Source of the DNA: Ghiorsea sp.
GTDB lineage: Bacteria > Pseudomonadota > Zetaproteobacteria > Mariprofundales > Mariprofundaceae
Assembly (NCBI GenBank): GCA_030949605.1
Contig: JAUZSH010000006.1
Location: forward strand, 1-64,000
Direction: 5' to 3'
Length of the DNA stretch: 64,000 nt
A model generated the notes under the pieces. That model had not been told where the DNA came from, did not search any database, and worked only from the letters and a program-made list of their open reading frames with translations. The position numbers were made by a program, and so were the translations under genes. Each line of letters begins with the position of its first letter. Positions within the stretch are counted from its first letter, which is position 1. This document shows positions 48,628-58,496 of this stretch, one piece after another.

Positions 48628-51600
48628 ATGACACGTATCATTGACCAAAAAGAACGTGAGCAGGCGATAAGCCCTAATCTATCTTATGTGGTACAAGCAC
48701 CTGCTGGATCGGGTAAAACAGAACTGCTTATTCAGCGTATTCTAGGACTATTGGCCATAGTGAATGATCCCGAAGAAATATTAGCTTTAACTTTCACCCG
48801 CAAAGCCGCTGCAGAAATGCGCGAACGTGTATTAAAAGCATTGTATGCCGCGCAAAAGCCACAACCTCAAGAAAACCATGCTTTAACCACTTGGACGCTT
48901 GCTCGTACAGCCCTAAATAGAGCCGAGGTCATGGCATGGAACCTTCCAGATTATCCTGCAAGACTTAGAATTATGACCTTGGATGCTTTTGCTTCAGGTT
49001 TAGCGCGCCAACTACCCATTTTATCAGGCTTTGGACAAACACCAGCAACTTCCGATCATGCTGAACCTGTATATATACAAGCTGCTGAAGATCTTCTTCA
49101 ATACTCAACGCAGAAGCAAGCCCCGACCAATCTTAAACAAGCCATCAACACCTTAATTTTACATCAGAATTGTAATATTGAAAAACTCAAATCTTTATTG
49201 GCATCCATGCTATCACGACGCGAGCAATGGTTGCCTGATGTGTTCAAGTATTCACCTGATATGCCCAGCTTCCGCCAAGTTTTAGAAGACAGCTTGCAAA
49301 CTATTATCGAACACACCATTCATGAATTTGAACAACATATAAGTTCCCAGCAAAAGCATGAGATTGTTCGCTTGGCCAACTTTGCCGCAGCCCAATTATC
49401 CATAAGCTTGAATACGACTGAACATGCCTTGTCTCCATTTTTAACTCAAACCACATTTCCTCAAGTTTGTGTCAATGATGTGACAGTATGGAAGGCTATG
49501 GTATATTTATTAACTTCAGGGATTGGAAGCCGTACCGCATTTCGTAAACGGGTTGATAAACGGCAAGGTTTCCCAACTTCAGATGAAGGAAAGTGTAACA
49601 AACAAGCTTTAACGGAATTGATTAGGCAACTGCAAGCACAACCTGACACACTAAACCAGCTTATCGCTATCCAAAGCTTACCCGATACTCACCACTTTGA
49701 TGATCAAGCTTGGCATACATTGGAGAGTTTGTTTATTGTGCTCAAAATGCTTGCAGCGCAATTGTGGCAAACTTTTGAACAACACAAACAGGTCGATTTT
49801 GTTGAAATCATGCTCAAGGCCAAACAAGCCTTAGGTGAAGATGATGAACATGATAATATCATACCCAGCGATGCTTTATTACGCCTAGACTACCAAATCA
49901 AACATATCCTTATTGATGAATTTCAAGACACTTCCAGTCTACAAGTCGACTTATTGGCGCGACTCACTGCAGGCTGGAATGATGATAGCGGTCGGACTCT
50001 TTTTATGGTAGGCGATCCCATGCAATCCATTTATCGCTTCCGCAAGGCAGAGGTCAGCCTATTTTTACAAGCAACGCAAAATACTTTACCTATACCACAG
50101 GTTACAAGCCTCACCTTAGCACAAAATTTCCGCTCTTCGTCCACCATTGTTGACTGGCTCAATCAAGCCTTTGAATCTATTTTACCCGCACAGCATGACG
50201 TATTGTCTGGAGCAATCGCTTACACCCCATGCACCGCCTTCAAAACTGAAAAAGGTTTGGTCAGCTTAAATATTCTAACGGAAAAGTCTGAGCAACAAGA
50301 AGCTGATTTAATCGTAGGTATCATTCAACAAGCCAAGGGCAAAGGCAAGCGCGTGGGTGTGTTGGCACGCAGCAGATCTCACCTCAAAACTTTGATGAAA
50401 AACTTACAAACAGCCGATATTCCTTTCAAAGCTTTGGATGTCTTACCCTTGCATCAACAGCCTGAAATTATTGACTTGCTCAACCTCACATCCGCACTAC
50501 TTCACGCTGCCGATCATACAGCATGGGCATCCCTACTGCGTTCGCCCATGCTTGGTTTGAAACTTGATGATTTGTTTTCTATTTTCAACCAAAAACCCTT
50601 ATCACCTTGGCAAGCGATTCAAAGCTATACGGCAACCACCACCGATGAACATGAAAAACTGCAGTCCTTTATCCAAGCAGTATCACCTGCAATAACACAT
50701 GTGCGGCGAATCCCCTTACGCAAACTTGTGGAAAGCACTTGGTTACGCTTAAATGGTTCAGCATCTATTTCACATGTACAACTTAGCCATGTTGATGTGT
50801 TTTTAAACCTATTGGAGAAGCTTGATGAAGGTGGGCAAGTCGACACAACACTGCTGCAACAACACCTACAAAAATTATATGCCAAACCTGAAAATAAAAC
50901 TTTTGCTGACCAAGTCGAATTGCTAACGATGCATGGGGCGAAGGGTCTACAGTGGGATACGGTAATCTTGTGCGGCTTGGGAAAAACACCACGCGCCAAA
51001 GATAAGGATGTATTGGTACAAACTGAAACGCATACGCATCAAGGTAAACGCTTATTACTGTCGCCCATGCCTCAACATGGCAAAGATCCATCTTATGAAT
51101 TGATTCGTGGCTTTGAAAAGCAACGTGATGATTTAGAAATTGCGCGACTACTGTATGTTGCCTGCACCCGTGCTGAACGTGAGCTACATATGTTTGGTGA
51201 AGTTTCAGATAGCAACCAACAGCCCAAATCATCATCCCTACTTGCCCGATTGTACCAAGAAGATCAAACATGTTTTCAAGCAGAAATAATCCATCATGAT
51301 CATGCCAAACAACATACAGTGCAAAACAATCAACAAGCCAAAGCCCAATGCTTACCCTTAGACTTTGTTGCACCCAAACCCTTCGCCTCCATTCAAAGTC
51401 AACAGAGCCATGATGACACCTTGCAGCAAAACAACAAACCTGCGTTCAACTGGGCAAGTGCGCAAGCTAGGGCTGTCGGCATTGCCTTTCATGCTGCATT
51501 ACAGTGCATCACTGCACAAGGCTTAAAAGCAGCCAATGAACAGAGCCTGATGAAAATGATGCATCACATCCTGTACCAAGAAGGTATCAGCAACACTTAT

Positions 51601-51984
51601 ATTCAGCAGGCGTTATCACGTTGCCAATATGGTTTAAAACAATGTTTTACCAGCCCACGCTTGGCTTGGCTTTTATCCGATACGCATCAAGATAAACGCA
51701 GTGAATGGGCCTTGACCTATGTTGAAGGTCAACAGTGTAAACATGTTATCTTGGACTACAGCTTTATTGACAACCAAGGAACGCGCTGGGTCGTGGATTA
51801 CAAAACAGGTTCACATTTCGATGCGGATGTTGATCATTTTCTTGACCAAGAGCTGCACCGCTACACCGTGGAAACACCGCAACTACCCAAATATGTACAA
51901 GTGCTTCAAGCCTTAGAGCCAGAGCGCACCATCAAAGCTGCCCTCTACTTTCCTATGTTGGATGGTTGGCGGGAATGGCAATAG
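48628..51984 (+). CDS. UvrD/RecB-type helicase-nuclease (AddA-like)
   Basis: 1118 residues. The SF1A helicase has Walker A APAGSGKTE near residue 26, LTFTRKAAAEMRERV near 53, Walker B IDEFQDTSSLQ near 430, VGDPMQSIYRFRKAE near 461 and LLYVACTRAERELH near 843. The C-terminal RecB-type nuclease shows VVDYKTGSHFD near 1055. This is the AddA/RecB layout for double-strand break resection. No AddB, RecC or RecD gene is visible within the window, so its partner must lie elsewhere. The ATG follows CAGGAGATCAT. Confidence 0.87.
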   Translation: MTRIIDQKEREQAISPNLSYVVQAPAGSGKTELLIQRILGLLAIVNDPEEILALTFTRKAAAEMRERVLKALYAAQKPQPQENHALTTWTLARTALNRAEVMAWNLPDYPARLRIMTLDAFASGLARQLPILSGFGQTPATSDHAEPVYIQAAEDLLQYSTQKQAPTNLKQAINTLILHQNCNIEKLKSLLASMLSRREQWLPDVFKYSPDMPSFRQVLEDSLQTIIEHTIHEFEQHISSQQKHEIVRLANFAAAQLSISLNTTEHALSPFLTQTTFPQVCVNDVTVWKAMVYLLTSGIGSRTAFRKRVDKRQGFPTSDEGKCNKQALTELIRQLQAQPDTLNQLIAIQSLPDTHHFDDQAWHTLESLFIVLKMLAAQLWQTFEQHKQVDFVEIMLKAKQALGEDDEHDNIIPSDALLRLDYQIKHILIDEFQDTSSLQVDLLARLTAGWNDDSGRTLFMVGDPMQSIYRFRKAEVSLFLQATQNTLPIPQVTSLTLAQNFRSSSTIVDWLNQAFESILPAQHDVLSGAIAYTPCTAFKTEKGLVSLNILTEKSEQQEADLIVGIIQQAKGKGKRVGVLARSRSHLKTLMKNLQTADIPFKALDVLPLHQQPEIIDLLNLTSALLHAADHTAWASLLRSPMLGLKLDDLFSIFNQKPLSPWQAIQSYTATTTDEHEKLQSFIQAVSPAITHVRRIPLRKLVESTWLRLNGSASISHVQLSHVDVFLNLLEKLDEGGQVDTTLLQQHLQKLYAKPENKTFADQVELLTMHGAKGLQWDTVILCGLGKTPRAKDKDVLVQTETHTHQGKRLLLSPMPQHGKDPSYELIRGFEKQRDDLEIARLLYVACTRAERELHMFGEVSDSNQQPKSSSLLARLYQEDQTCFQAEIIHHDHAKQHTVQNNQQAKAQCLPLDFVAPKPFASIQSQQSHDDTLQQNNKPAFNWASAQARAVGIAFHAALQCITAQGLKAANEQSLMKMMHHILYQEGISNTYIQQALSRCQYGLKQCFTSPRLAWLLSDTHQDKRSEWALTYVEGQQCKHVILDYSFIDNQGTRWVVDYKTGSHFDADVDHFLDQELHRYTVETPQLPKYVQVLQALEPERTIKAALYFPMLDGWREWQ

Positions 51985-52024
51985 CTGTTATATTAACATT
52001 TATTTCAACATCAAGGAGCTAACC

Positions 52025-52474
52025 ATGCTAACTGCTAAAGATATGATGAACCCCAACCCCGAAAGCTGCAGCTTAGACACCCCCATCAAAACCATTATGC
52101 AACAATTTGCTGGCAATAATATTGATTATTTATTGGTTTTGGATGATGAGCAGCGACTACAAGGTATTATCACCGAATCCGATTTGATTGAGCAACAAGC
52201 TAACCTGCATGTGCCAACAGCCATTGCGATTCTTGACCTGGTGTTGCCTTTGGGTGAAGATAAATTTGAAAAAGAAGTCCAACGCTTGGAAGCACTCAAT
52301 GCAGCAGGCTTGATGAGCAGTAACCTTAAAACAGTGTCACTCGATACCTCGCTCAATGATGTAGCAAGCTTAATGAGTGAGAAACATGTGCATCATTTGC
52401 CCGTGGTCAATGGTGATAGTGTTGAAGGTTTGGTCAGCAAACACGATGTGATTAAAGCTTTGGTCAACCCGTAG
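52025..52474 (+). CDS. Tandem CBS domain protein
   Basis: 149 residues, two CBS motifs: TAKDMMNPNPESCSLDTPIKT with IITESDLIEQQ, and GLMSSNLKTVSLDTSLNDV with LVSKHDVIKALV. Such stand-alone pairs bind adenine nucleotides and regulate partners; the target is unknown. The ATG at 52025 follows AAGGAG; an in-frame start at 51962 would lie inside the helicase gene. It converges on tolA with a 10-bp gap. Confidence 0.88.
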   Translation: MLTAKDMMNPNPESCSLDTPIKTIMQQFAGNNIDYLLVLDDEQRLQGIITESDLIEQQANLHVPTAIAILDLVLPLGEDKFEKEVQRLEALNAAGLMSSNLKTVSLDTSLNDVASLMSEKHVHHLPVVNGDSVEGLVSKHDVIKALVNP

Positions 52475-52484
52475 TTTTGCATCA

Positions 52485-53237
52485 TCACAGCGGATGAAAG
52501 CGGATTCTATTGGTTTTAAATAAGTCATATTGTTGGCTGGGAATATCAAATGGCGCGGCAGCATAAATAGCTTGCAGTAAAGTTTCATCCAATGTCTTCG
52601 ATCCAGAGCTTTCCAGAATACGCACCCGTACGACATCACCCCTAGGTGATAGCTTCAATTCAACCAAAGGTTTATGCAATTGGCTGGCACTTTCCGTAGG
52701 CACTTTCCATTGCCGCTCAACCGCTTGCTGCATCCTTGCAATATAACGATTGATTTCAACATCTGTCATCTGCGCTTGAAGTATATCTTGAAGAGCTTGC
52801 GCATTGTGGGTCTTTCTCTTCACGCGCTCTTTGGGTGCTGATTCCATAGGTGCAAATGGGTCGTAATCCAATTCTTCTTCCACCACTTTCTTCTTCTTAG
52901 GCTGAGAAGGTGGTGTGGGCGCAATGACAGGTTGAGGTATGGCAGGTTTCTTGTCGGCTTTGGGGCGTGGTTTTGCTTTGCTATCTTCTTTTTTGACTGG
53001 CTTTGATTCAGGATTCTTCGGTTGAGTCACAACTTTTTTCACAGGTTGGGGTTTTACTTTCTTTGGTTCAGGTTGTTTCATCATGGCTTGAAGCTCATTC
53101 AAACTCACCATATTCACCTGCATTACCCGTTCAGGAAATTTGACCCGCTCTTCATGCCACTCATTGGTAAGCAGCAACAATCCAACCACAATAATATGCA
53201 GTGCAAAAGCGAATATGAAATCACGAGTCGCAAGCAT
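52485..53237 (-). CDS. tolA: TolA-like energy transducer
   Basis: 250 residues. One membrane helix (FIFAFALHIIVVGLLLLTN) is followed by a Lys/Pro-rich periplasm-spanning region (about 55-130) and a TolA/TonB C-terminal domain (RYIARMQQAVERQWKVP and LVELKLSPRGDVVRVRILES). It links TolQR to the outer membrane during division. The stretch is Pro/Lys-rich rather than the long helix of E. coli TolA, so TonB is an alternative, but position after tolR favours TolA. No tolB or pal follows. Confidence 0.85.
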   Translation of the reverse strand: MLATRDFIFAFALHIIVVGLLLLTNEWHEERVKFPERVMQVNMVSLNELQAMMKQPEPKKVKPQPVKKVVTQPKNPESKPVKKEDSKAKPRPKADKKPAIPQPVIAPTPPSQPKKKKVVEEELDYDPFAPMESAPKERVKRKTHNAQALQDILQAQMTDVEINRYIARMQQAVERQWKVPTESASQLHKPLVELKLSPRGDVVRVRILESSGSKTLDETLLQAIYAAAPFDIPSQQYDLFKTNRIRFHPL

Positions 53238-53242
53238 AGCGG

Positions 53243-53665
53243 TTAATGCTGTGGCTCAGTCACCAATGATATTTGTTGAATGCCTGCCGACTCCAACAGG
53301 CTCATCACCCGTGCGACATCACCATAAGCTGTTTGGCTATCGCCACGAATAAACACAGGAAGCTTGGGCTTGGCTTTTCGCATGGCTTGAATACGTGGTG
53401 CAAGTTGTGTGATTTCAATCTGTTTGTTACGAATAAATAAATCCCCATTTTTTTTAATCGAAATCACCACGGGTTCAACTTGCTGCCTAATTTGTGGTGC
53501 ATCAGTATCGGGTAAACCTACATTCACACCTTGAGTTAACATGGGGGCTGCCACCATGAAAATAATCAACAATACCAGCATAACATCCACCATAGGTGTG
53601 ATATTAATTTGCGCTATGAGCTGGTCTTCAGTGTCCCATTCGCTATGTTTTTTTGAAGGTTGCAT
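53243..53665 (-). CDS. tolR: TolR/ExbD-family proton channel subunit
   Basis: 140 residues from the ATG at 53665, which begins one base after the tolQ stop. One membrane helix carries the proton-path aspartate: ITPMVDVMLVLLIIFMVAAP near residue 22. The periplasmic domain has RGDSQTAYGDVARVMSLLE. It is a partner of TolQ. Confidence 0.9.
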   Translation of the reverse strand: MQPSKKHSEWDTEDQLIAQINITPMVDVMLVLLIIFMVAAPMLTQGVNVGLPDTDAPQIRQQVEPVVISIKKNGDLFIRNKQIEITQLAPRIQAMRKAKPKLPVFIRGDSQTAYGDVARVMSLLESAGIQQISLVTEPQH

Positions 53666-53666
53666 A

Positions 53667-54323
53667 TTATTTCTTAGCGTGTTGTGTAAGTACATTCATA
53701 AATTCAGCACTAAACCCATCCAGCCTGCTATTTAAAGCTTTCATCTTGCCAGTGTAAGCATTGTAGGCAATCACCGCAGGAATCGCTGCTAGCAATCCGA
53801 ATGCAGTTGCCACCAATGCTTCAGCAATACCTGGTGCAACTGTTGCTAATGATGTGTTTTGTGTAACACCAATGCTTTGGAAAGCATCAATAATGCCCCA
53901 CACTGTGCCAAACAAACCAATAAAAGGTGCTGTTGAACCCACCGTGGCTAAAAAGGATAGACCTGTTGCAAATTTATGTATTTGTGCTGTCCAAGTATGA
54001 TCGATTGCATGGCGAATATTCAATGCCGTACCACGTCTCTCTTGTTTTATTTTATGAAATGCAGCATAACCTTGAAGAAACATCGCTGCCTGCGCACTAT
54101 GCTTCATATTTTCAGCTTGTTGTTTCACTGCATCCAAGTCATCTGTCCCCCAAAAGACATCATCAAACGCATCATCGGCAGCTTTCCCGGCTCGAAATAC
54201 GCGCCATTTATTAAAAATCAATGCCCAAGAGACAAACGATAGACCCAGTAAAAGAAGCAAGACCAGTTGCACCACAATGCCTGCTTCTAAAACCAATGTC
54301 CAAATGGAAAGTTGATCAGTCAT
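53667..54323 (-). CDS. tolQ: TolQ/ExbB-family proton channel subunit
   Basis: 218 residues from the ATG at 54323, which has GGAG 8 bp upstream. Three membrane helices; the last two include VGSTAPFIGLFGTVWGIIDAF and VAPGIAEALVATAFGLLAAIPAVIAYN, the TolQ/ExbB/MotA signature. It uses the proton gradient with TolR to energise TolA. Confidence 0.92.
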   Translation of the reverse strand: MTDQLSIWTLVLEAGIVVQLVLLLLLGLSFVSWALIFNKWRVFRAGKAADDAFDDVFWGTDDLDAVKQQAENMKHSAQAAMFLQGYAAFHKIKQERRGTALNIRHAIDHTWTAQIHKFATGLSFLATVGSTAPFIGLFGTVWGIIDAFQSIGVTQNTSLATVAPGIAEALVATAFGLLAAIPAVIAYNAYTGKMKALNSRLDGFSAEFMNVLTQHAKK

Positions 54324-54328
54324 ATTCA

Positions 54329-54733
54329 TTACTCCTGTTGTAATCTCGCTAAAATAGCTTGCGGAATGCGTTTCGGGCGACCAAATGTGTTGATACATGC
54401 CAAGGTGATGTCTGCATGAACCAGTAATGTATCATCGCGCCATATACTTTGCTTAAATATCATCCTTGCACCCTTGGCGACAATGAGTTCAGCTCTTACC
54501 GTCAGTAAATCATCCAACCGTGCGGGTCGCTGGTAGCGTATGTCTGCTCGCGTTAAGGAAAACAGTATACCTTCATCTTGTTTCAGTTGGCTTTGCTCAA
54601 AACCTAAGCTACGCAAGGACTCTGTACGACCGCGCTCCATATATTTTAAATAGTTAGCATGATAGACGACACCACCAGCATCGGTATCTTCATAATATAT
54701 ACGAACATCGAACACATGTTTCAATAAACTCAA
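54329..54733 (-). CDS. ybgC: Acyl-CoA thioesterase YbgC
   Basis: 134-residue hotdog-fold thioesterase. The active-site block is [28 protein letters not shown]. It precedes tolQ, as in the standard tol-pal cluster. It overlaps ruvB by 4 bp. Confidence 0.94.
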   Translation of the reverse strand: MSLLKHVFDVRIYYEDTDAGGVVYHANYLKYMERGRTESLRSLGFEQSQLKQDEGILFSLTRADIRYQRPARLDDLLTVRAELIVAKGARMIFKQSIWRDDTLLVHADITLACINTFGRPKRIPQAILARLQQE

Positions 54734-55797
54734 AGCAATGAACCTTGATGATCAGGCTCTGGCAACTCACGTTTCAAATGGGCATAGGCCAAGGCTGTCG
54801 CCTTTCTGCCCCTTGATGTGCGTGTGATAAAGCCTTCTTGCAACAAATAAGGTTCAAGTACATCTTCAATGGTATCCCGCTCTTCAGCAATAGATGCAGC
54901 GAGTGTATTAACACCTGCTGGCCCGCCTGCATATTTATCAATCAAGGCAATCAACAGCTTTCTATCCAAGTAGTCCAAACCGTATTCATCCACATCCATG
55001 CGTTCTAAAGCAGATTTCGCCACTTTTAACGTAATGTCTCCATCGTGGTCAACTTCAGCAAAGTCACGCACTCGGCGTAACAAACGGTTGGCAATTCTAG
55101 GCGTGCCACGCGAACGCCTGGCAATTTCTTCTGCCCCACTGTTTTGAGTGGTAATATTTAAAAGTGCTGCAGAGCGCTGCACAATATGTGTTAAGTCTTT
55201 ATGATTATAAAACTCCAAACGCATCATCATGCCAAACCTATCGCGCAAAGGGTTGGTGAGTAGTCCTGCGCGTGTGGTTGCACCAAGTAAGGTGAAGCGT
55301 GGCAAATCCATCTTAATGGAGCGCGCGGCAGGCCCTTGTCCTATCATAATATCGAGTTGAAAGTCTTCCATCGCAGGGTATAAAATCTCTTCAACTTGCG
55401 GATTCAAACGATGAATTTCATCAATAAACAACACATCGCCTTCTTCTAAATTGGTAAGCATGGCGGCTAAATCACCAGGTTTTTCAATCACAGGGCCTGA
55501 AGTTGAGCGAATTTGCGCCCCCATTTCATTGGCAATAATATTAGCCAGTGTGGTTTTCCCCAGCCCTGGTGGCCCATAAAGTAACACATGATCCAAAGAC
55601 TCTTGGCGTTTGCTGGCTGCCTGAATAAACACTTTCAAATTCTGACAAATCGAAGGTTGTCCCACATACTCATCCAATGTTTTGGGTCGAAGCGCTGAAT
55701 CCCAGACTTCTTCACCTTGCGACGCTGCAGTAATAATTCGCTCTTCATCACCTTCTTCATCGCTAGCGAATGGTTCCATCGGTTGAAAATCTACCAT
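54730..55797 (-). CDS. ruvB: Holliday junction branch-migration helicase RuvB
   Basis: 355 residues. Walker [13 protein letters not shown] near residue 75, Walker [11 protein letters not shown] near 123, sensor 1 LLGATTRAG, arginine finger and the C-terminal winged helix ([15 protein letters not shown]). It is the AAA+ motor that works with RuvA to move the junction cleaved by RuvC. Confidence 0.97.
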   Translation of the reverse strand: MVDFQPMEPFASDEEGDEERIITAASQGEEVWDSALRPKTLDEYVGQPSICQNLKVFIQAASKRQESLDHVLLYGPPGLGKTTLANIIANEMGAQIRSTSGPVIEKPGDLAAMLTNLEEGDVLFIDEIHRLNPQVEEILYPAMEDFQLDIMIGQGPAARSIKMDLPRFTLLGATTRAGLLTNPLRDRFGMMMRLEFYNHKDLTHIVQRSAALLNITTQNSGAEEIARRSRGTPRIANRLLRRVRDFAEVDHDGDITLKVAKSALERMDVDEYGLDYLDRKLLIALIDKYAGGPAGVNTLAASIAEERDTIEDVLEPYLLQEGFITRTSRGRKATALAYAHLKRELPEPDHQGSLL

Positions 55798-55807
55798 TGT
55801 TTTTTAC

Positions 55808-56377
55808 TCATAATGCTTTGAGAGCCACACGAAACATACCTTCAAAATCAAGCGAGTTATCCACTGCTTTAAGTACCTTATCAATCTGCACAGGTTTATA
55901 GCCCAAGTTTAACAAAGCCGATTTCACATCATGGTGCAGGCTATGGTTTGCTGAGGTGGTTAGCCCAACATCAGCATCTATGAGCTTACCTCTCAGCTCT
56001 AAAATGAGTCGCTGCGCTGTTTTCTTGCCAATACCAGGCGTTCGTGCAATGGCAATATCATCACTGCTTTCAATCGCCTGCATCAAATCAGCAGCATTCA
56101 TGCCAGACATTAAATTCAGTGCGGTTTTGGCACCAATGCCTGAGACTTTATTCAGTTGGCGAAACAATGCCCGCTCTTTCACATCGGAGAAACCAAACAA
56201 GGTAAATTGATCTTCCCGAATATAGCTATGAATGTGCAAAGATGCTTTTTCTCCTTGCTTGAGGCTGACAAGTGTTTGCATACTCACACTCACTTCATAA
56301 CCCACACCATTTACATCCAAGACGATCAACCCCAAAGGGTCTAACTCACGAACTACGCCAGAAAGCCAACTAATCAT
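55808..56377 (-). CDS. ruvA: Holliday junction binding protein RuvA
   Basis: 189 residues. Domain I begins MISWLSGVVRELDPLGLIVLDVNGVGYEV. The helix-hairpin-helix motifs include VSGIGAKTALNLMSGM and TPGIGKKTAQRLILEL. A short domain III is at the C-terminus (ALLNLGYKPVQIDKVLKAV). The ruvA-ruvB pair is intact but ruvC lies elsewhere in the window. Confidence 0.96.
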   Translation of the reverse strand: MISWLSGVVRELDPLGLIVLDVNGVGYEVSVSMQTLVSLKQGEKASLHIHSYIREDQFTLFGFSDVKERALFRQLNKVSGIGAKTALNLMSGMNAADLMQAIESSDDIAIARTPGIGKKTAQRLILELRGKLIDADVGLTTSANHSLHHDVKSALLNLGYKPVQIDKVLKAVDNSLDFEGMFRVALKAL

Positions 56378-56456
56378 TCATCCCCCGCTCACCAATAAAT
56401 AAGCGTATGATGCTTAGTTATCAACGATGAGCAAGCACCAACGCACTTGAGCATAC

Positions 56457-58463
56457 TTATGGATACAAATCAGGGAATAAGCATTGTAAATATTGAAGTT
56501 TTACCTTCATATTGCTGTACAGTGATGCATCTTTCATCGGCAAACGCAAAGGATTATTCAATATCGCAGCAGAACTTGGCACATGTGTGCGCTGCGCTCC
56601 CGACCAAACACCGTCGCTACGTTCATCTTCACTCAGTGCGCTTAATGTTAAATGCGCCATATGCACCAGCATGATAGGTGCTTGCATATCAGGCGGCCAA
56701 GTTTCAGGTTTTTGCCAACATGGAAAATGGTGGTAATAAATAAACCTATGCACTTTGCGTGGCAATTTCCAATGTAAGGCTAACATCATACCCGCATCAA
56801 TGTGTGAATAACCCAACACGTCGTTCTCAGCTTGTAATGTATCCTTTCCTTCGTCAATCTGCTGTTTGAGTTGCGCTATTTTATCATCCGATTCAAGGTG
56901 TAAAATCACCAGCTTTCCAATATCATGCAACAAACCAAACATGGTTGCAGACTGCCCATCCACAACAGGACTAAAGTCCGATAAAATACGTGTAAATAAA
57001 GCAATCGCTTGCCCATGAAATTGAAGTGAACGCACCTCATTGGCTGCTGATGTTTTAAAATCAGGCATGATAGCACTGAGCACCAAACTTTGTGCTGCAT
57101 CCATACCCATGCGGGTTAACGCCAGTGCCACATCGGTATCTTCTTTGCCCTCTGACGTTAAATAAGCATCCATATTGCAACTTTTAAATACATCAGCACT
57201 GACTTTCGCATCTTGCACAATCACCTTTGCCAAATCTGATGCCGAGCTGCTCTCATCTGCAAACACAGCTTGCACCTGATACCAAATATCAGGCAGTATA
57301 GGCATGGTTAAGATAGCATTTTTTAAGCGTGCCAAGTTTTGCTTACTCAACCTCGGAGGGTGTCGCATATCAAAAGGTATCGGTAGTGGTGCAGGGTGGG
57401 AATCCAAATGAAATGCGCTGCGCAAGGTATGAAAAGCAATGGTTTGATGAGTTTGACCTGTGTCATTATTGCCCACAAGAGAGCCGCCAAGTTTACTAAT
57501 GCTGGTATTCAAATCAGAAAATGTTGTTTGTGCATTTTGCTCACTCAACGTTGGTGTTAATGATGCTTGAATATCATATAATTTATACATCACCTTCAAG
57601 CAAGACTTCGGCCTTTTTTCAGTTTCTTTTGACAGCAGATGCAAAATAACCTTATTAAGTTCATTTGGAATATCAGGGTTCAGTTCTTGGGGAGATTGCG
57701 GAGCTTGGCGCACCTGCTTTTCCATGATTTCAAATTCTCCACCACCTGTGGACATAAAGGGTAAAATGGCAGTTGTCATACGATAAAGCACAATGCCCAT
57801 AGCATACAAGTCTGTATATACACCAATATCTTGACCCAAAATTTGCTCTGGTGCCATGTACATATATGTACCAACCGTGACACCACTTTCCGTAATATCG
57901 TTACCGCCCTTCAACGACTTCGCCAATCCAAAATCCATAAGCTTCACGGTTTTACTATTGGTAAGAAATATATTGGATGGTTTTAGGTCACGGTGAATAA
58001 ACTCAAATTTATGCGCCTCTTCCAATGCAGAGAGAATATCAATCGCTATGCGTAATGTTTCTGCAATCGGTAACACATCTTTATGGTTCATGTATTCTTT
58101 TAAGTTACATCCAGACAGCAGCTCCATCACCAAAGCAACAGTTCCTGCTTCCTCATACACATCAATAAAACGAATAATATTAGGGTGATTCAACTTGGAG
58201 TGCGTTTCAACTTCTCGGCGAAAGCGTTGTATATGTTTCTTATCACCAAAGCTTTGCGCATTCAGGATTTTAATCGCTACATCTTGCTCAAGGTCTGGGT
58301 GTCTTGCACGAAAAACAACCCCTACACCGCCTTGACCCAGCTTTTCAAGTAATGTGTATTCGCCCAGCCTGGATTGACCATCTTCACTTGCCAACAATTC
58401 ACCGCAGGTTTGGCAAAAAACTTTATGTTCAGGGTAGTATGTTCCACATGACGCACATTTCAT
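56457..58463 (-). CDS. Zinc-ribbon / Ser-Thr protein kinase / HDOD domain fusion
   Basis: 668 residues, no membrane segment seen. Cysteines C3, C6, C17 and C20 form a zinc ribbon. A eukaryotic-type kinase spans about 34-295 with glycine loop GQGGVG (43-48), K65, catalytic HRDLKPSN (D159), DFG 177-179 and APE 204-206, so it looks active. Residues about 370-590 form an HDOD domain with HDIGK at 513-517. It probably links phosphorylation to c-di-GMP or motility-type signalling, but no substrate is visible. The upstream end of the gene lies 33 bp from trmO. Confidence 0.88.
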   Translation of the reverse strand: MKCASCGTYYPEHKVFCQTCGELLASEDGQSRLGEYTLLEKLGQGGVGVVFRARHPDLEQDVAIKILNAQSFGDKKHIQRFRREVETHSKLNHPNIIRFIDVYEEAGTVALVMELLSGCNLKEYMNHKDVLPIAETLRIAIDILSALEEAHKFEFIHRDLKPSNIFLTNSKTVKLMDFGLAKSLKGGNDITESGVTVGTYMYMAPEQILGQDIGVYTDLYAMGIVLYRMTTAILPFMSTGGGEFEIMEKQVRQAPQSPQELNPDIPNELNKVILHLLSKETEKRPKSCLKVMYKLYDIQASLTPTLSEQNAQTTFSDLNTSISKLGGSLVGNNDTGQTHQTIAFHTLRSAFHLDSHPAPLPIPFDMRHPPRLSKQNLARLKNAILTMPILPDIWYQVQAVFADESSSASDLAKVIVQDAKVSADVFKSCNMDAYLTSEGKEDTDVALALTRMGMDAAQSLVLSAIMPDFKTSAANEVRSLQFHGQAIALFTRILSDFSPVVDGQSATMFGLLHDIGKLVILHLESDDKIAQLKQQIDEGKDTLQAENDVLGYSHIDAGMMLALHWKLPRKVHRFIYYHHFPCWQKPETWPPDMQAPIMLVHMAHLTLSALSEDERSDGVWSGAQRTHVPSSAAILNNPLRLPMKDASLYSNMKVKLQYLQCLFPDLYP

Positions 58464-58496
58464 AAGTTTACGATTATTAAAAATAATCGATAAATG

